Origin: Spirochaetales bacterium
GTDB lineage: Bacteria > Spirochaetota > Spirochaetia > UBA9216
Assembly (NCBI GenBank): GCA_016342585.1
Contig: JAEINK010000010.1
Span: forward strand, 40,756-104,755
DNA length: 64,000 nucleotides
Direction of reading: 5' to 3'
Part shown: piece by piece, positions 63,995 through 64,000 of the stretch
Layout: the number at the start of each line of letters is the position of its first letter
How positions within the stretch are numbered: the stretch's first letter is position 1
The notes under the pieces: model-generated
What the model was told of the DNA's origin: nothing
The model's database searches: none
Seen by the model: only the letters and a program-made list of their open reading frames with translations
Position numbers and translations under genes: made by a program

Positions 63995-64000
63995 ATGAAA
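63995..64000 (+). CDS. Start of a gene truncated by the window
   Basis: Only ATG AAA is present. The promoter-like sequence and the divergent tetR gene are the sole support. It may be the TetR target. Confidence 0.35.

Noticed and set aside
1..64000. tRNA, rRNA, CRISPR arrays, insertion sequences or prophage
   Set aside because: I looked through the intergenic stretches and saw no cloverleaf, spaced repeats, transposase motifs or phage genes.

Overview
The window reads as chromosomal DNA of a free-living, Gram-negative-type spirochaete (Spirochaetales). The grounds are many lipoproteins with relaxed lipoboxes, conserved families of spirochaete type with no assigned function, a complete Bat/MoxR aerotolerance operon, and LPP20/CsgG-like/FecR envelope proteins, set among ordinary housekeeping genes. 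This is an inference from gene content; no rRNA or tRNA gene was seen to test it. I found no insertion sequence, prophage or CRISPR array.

Layout. 1-2 kb: a truncated aldo/keto reductase and a GPH-type sugar symporter. 2-4.8 kb: a small lytic transglycosylase and a DAHP synthase-prephenate dehydratase fusion. 5-8 kb: three poorly known genes. 7.9-11.5 kb: an M24 peptidase overlapping leuS. 11.8-12.6 kb: a small exported protein and an alkyltransferase-like protein. 12.6-20.9 kb: an eight-gene operon on the minus strand (moxR, DUF58, a BatD-like lipoprotein, batA, batB, batC, batD, batE), coupled by 4-base overlaps or 1-base gaps. 21.2-21.8 kb: a decayed DUF4384-type gene. 21.9-23.9 kb: an orphan histidine kinase and pepT. 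24-31.7 kb: a run of exported proteins (FecR, a large lipoprotein, a CsgG-like/beta-barrel protein, two LPP20-type lipoproteins). 31.8-37.3 kb: a SanA-like protein, a CstA-type carrier with an adjacent LytS/LytTR two-component pair, and a glycerophosphodiesterase. 37.4-41.3 kb: mnmE-mnmG-rsmG. 41.3-42.6 kb: a membrane TPR protein with a degenerate Mrr-like end. 43-51 kb: an envelope group holding an Hsp70-substrate-domain/TM/LysM protein, an Slt70-like transglycosylase, uppP, ftsK and an MFS carrier broken at a poly-G run. 51-56 kb: an unknown gene, a DEAD-box helicase with an 18-bp tandem repeat, an FGGY kinase and a secreted protein. 56-64 kb: a HAD phosphatase, a pyridoxal kinase, an unknown gene, thioredoxin, a lamin-tail lipoprotein, a cNMP-binding regulator, glmS and a TetR regulator facing a gene that is cut off.

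Two things stand out. First, many first-in-operon genes have a -10 hexamer ending only 6-9 bases before the start codon and no ribosome binding site (leuS, pepT, moxR, tetR, the TPR gene, pdxY and others), which suggests that leaderless mRNAs are common. Second, several proteins have unusual architecture: an Hsp70 substrate-binding-like domain without its ATPase tied through the membrane to LysM, a TPR protein with a catalytically dead Mrr fold, the AroF-PheA fusion, and a glycerol-kinase-like enzyme with altered substrate residues.
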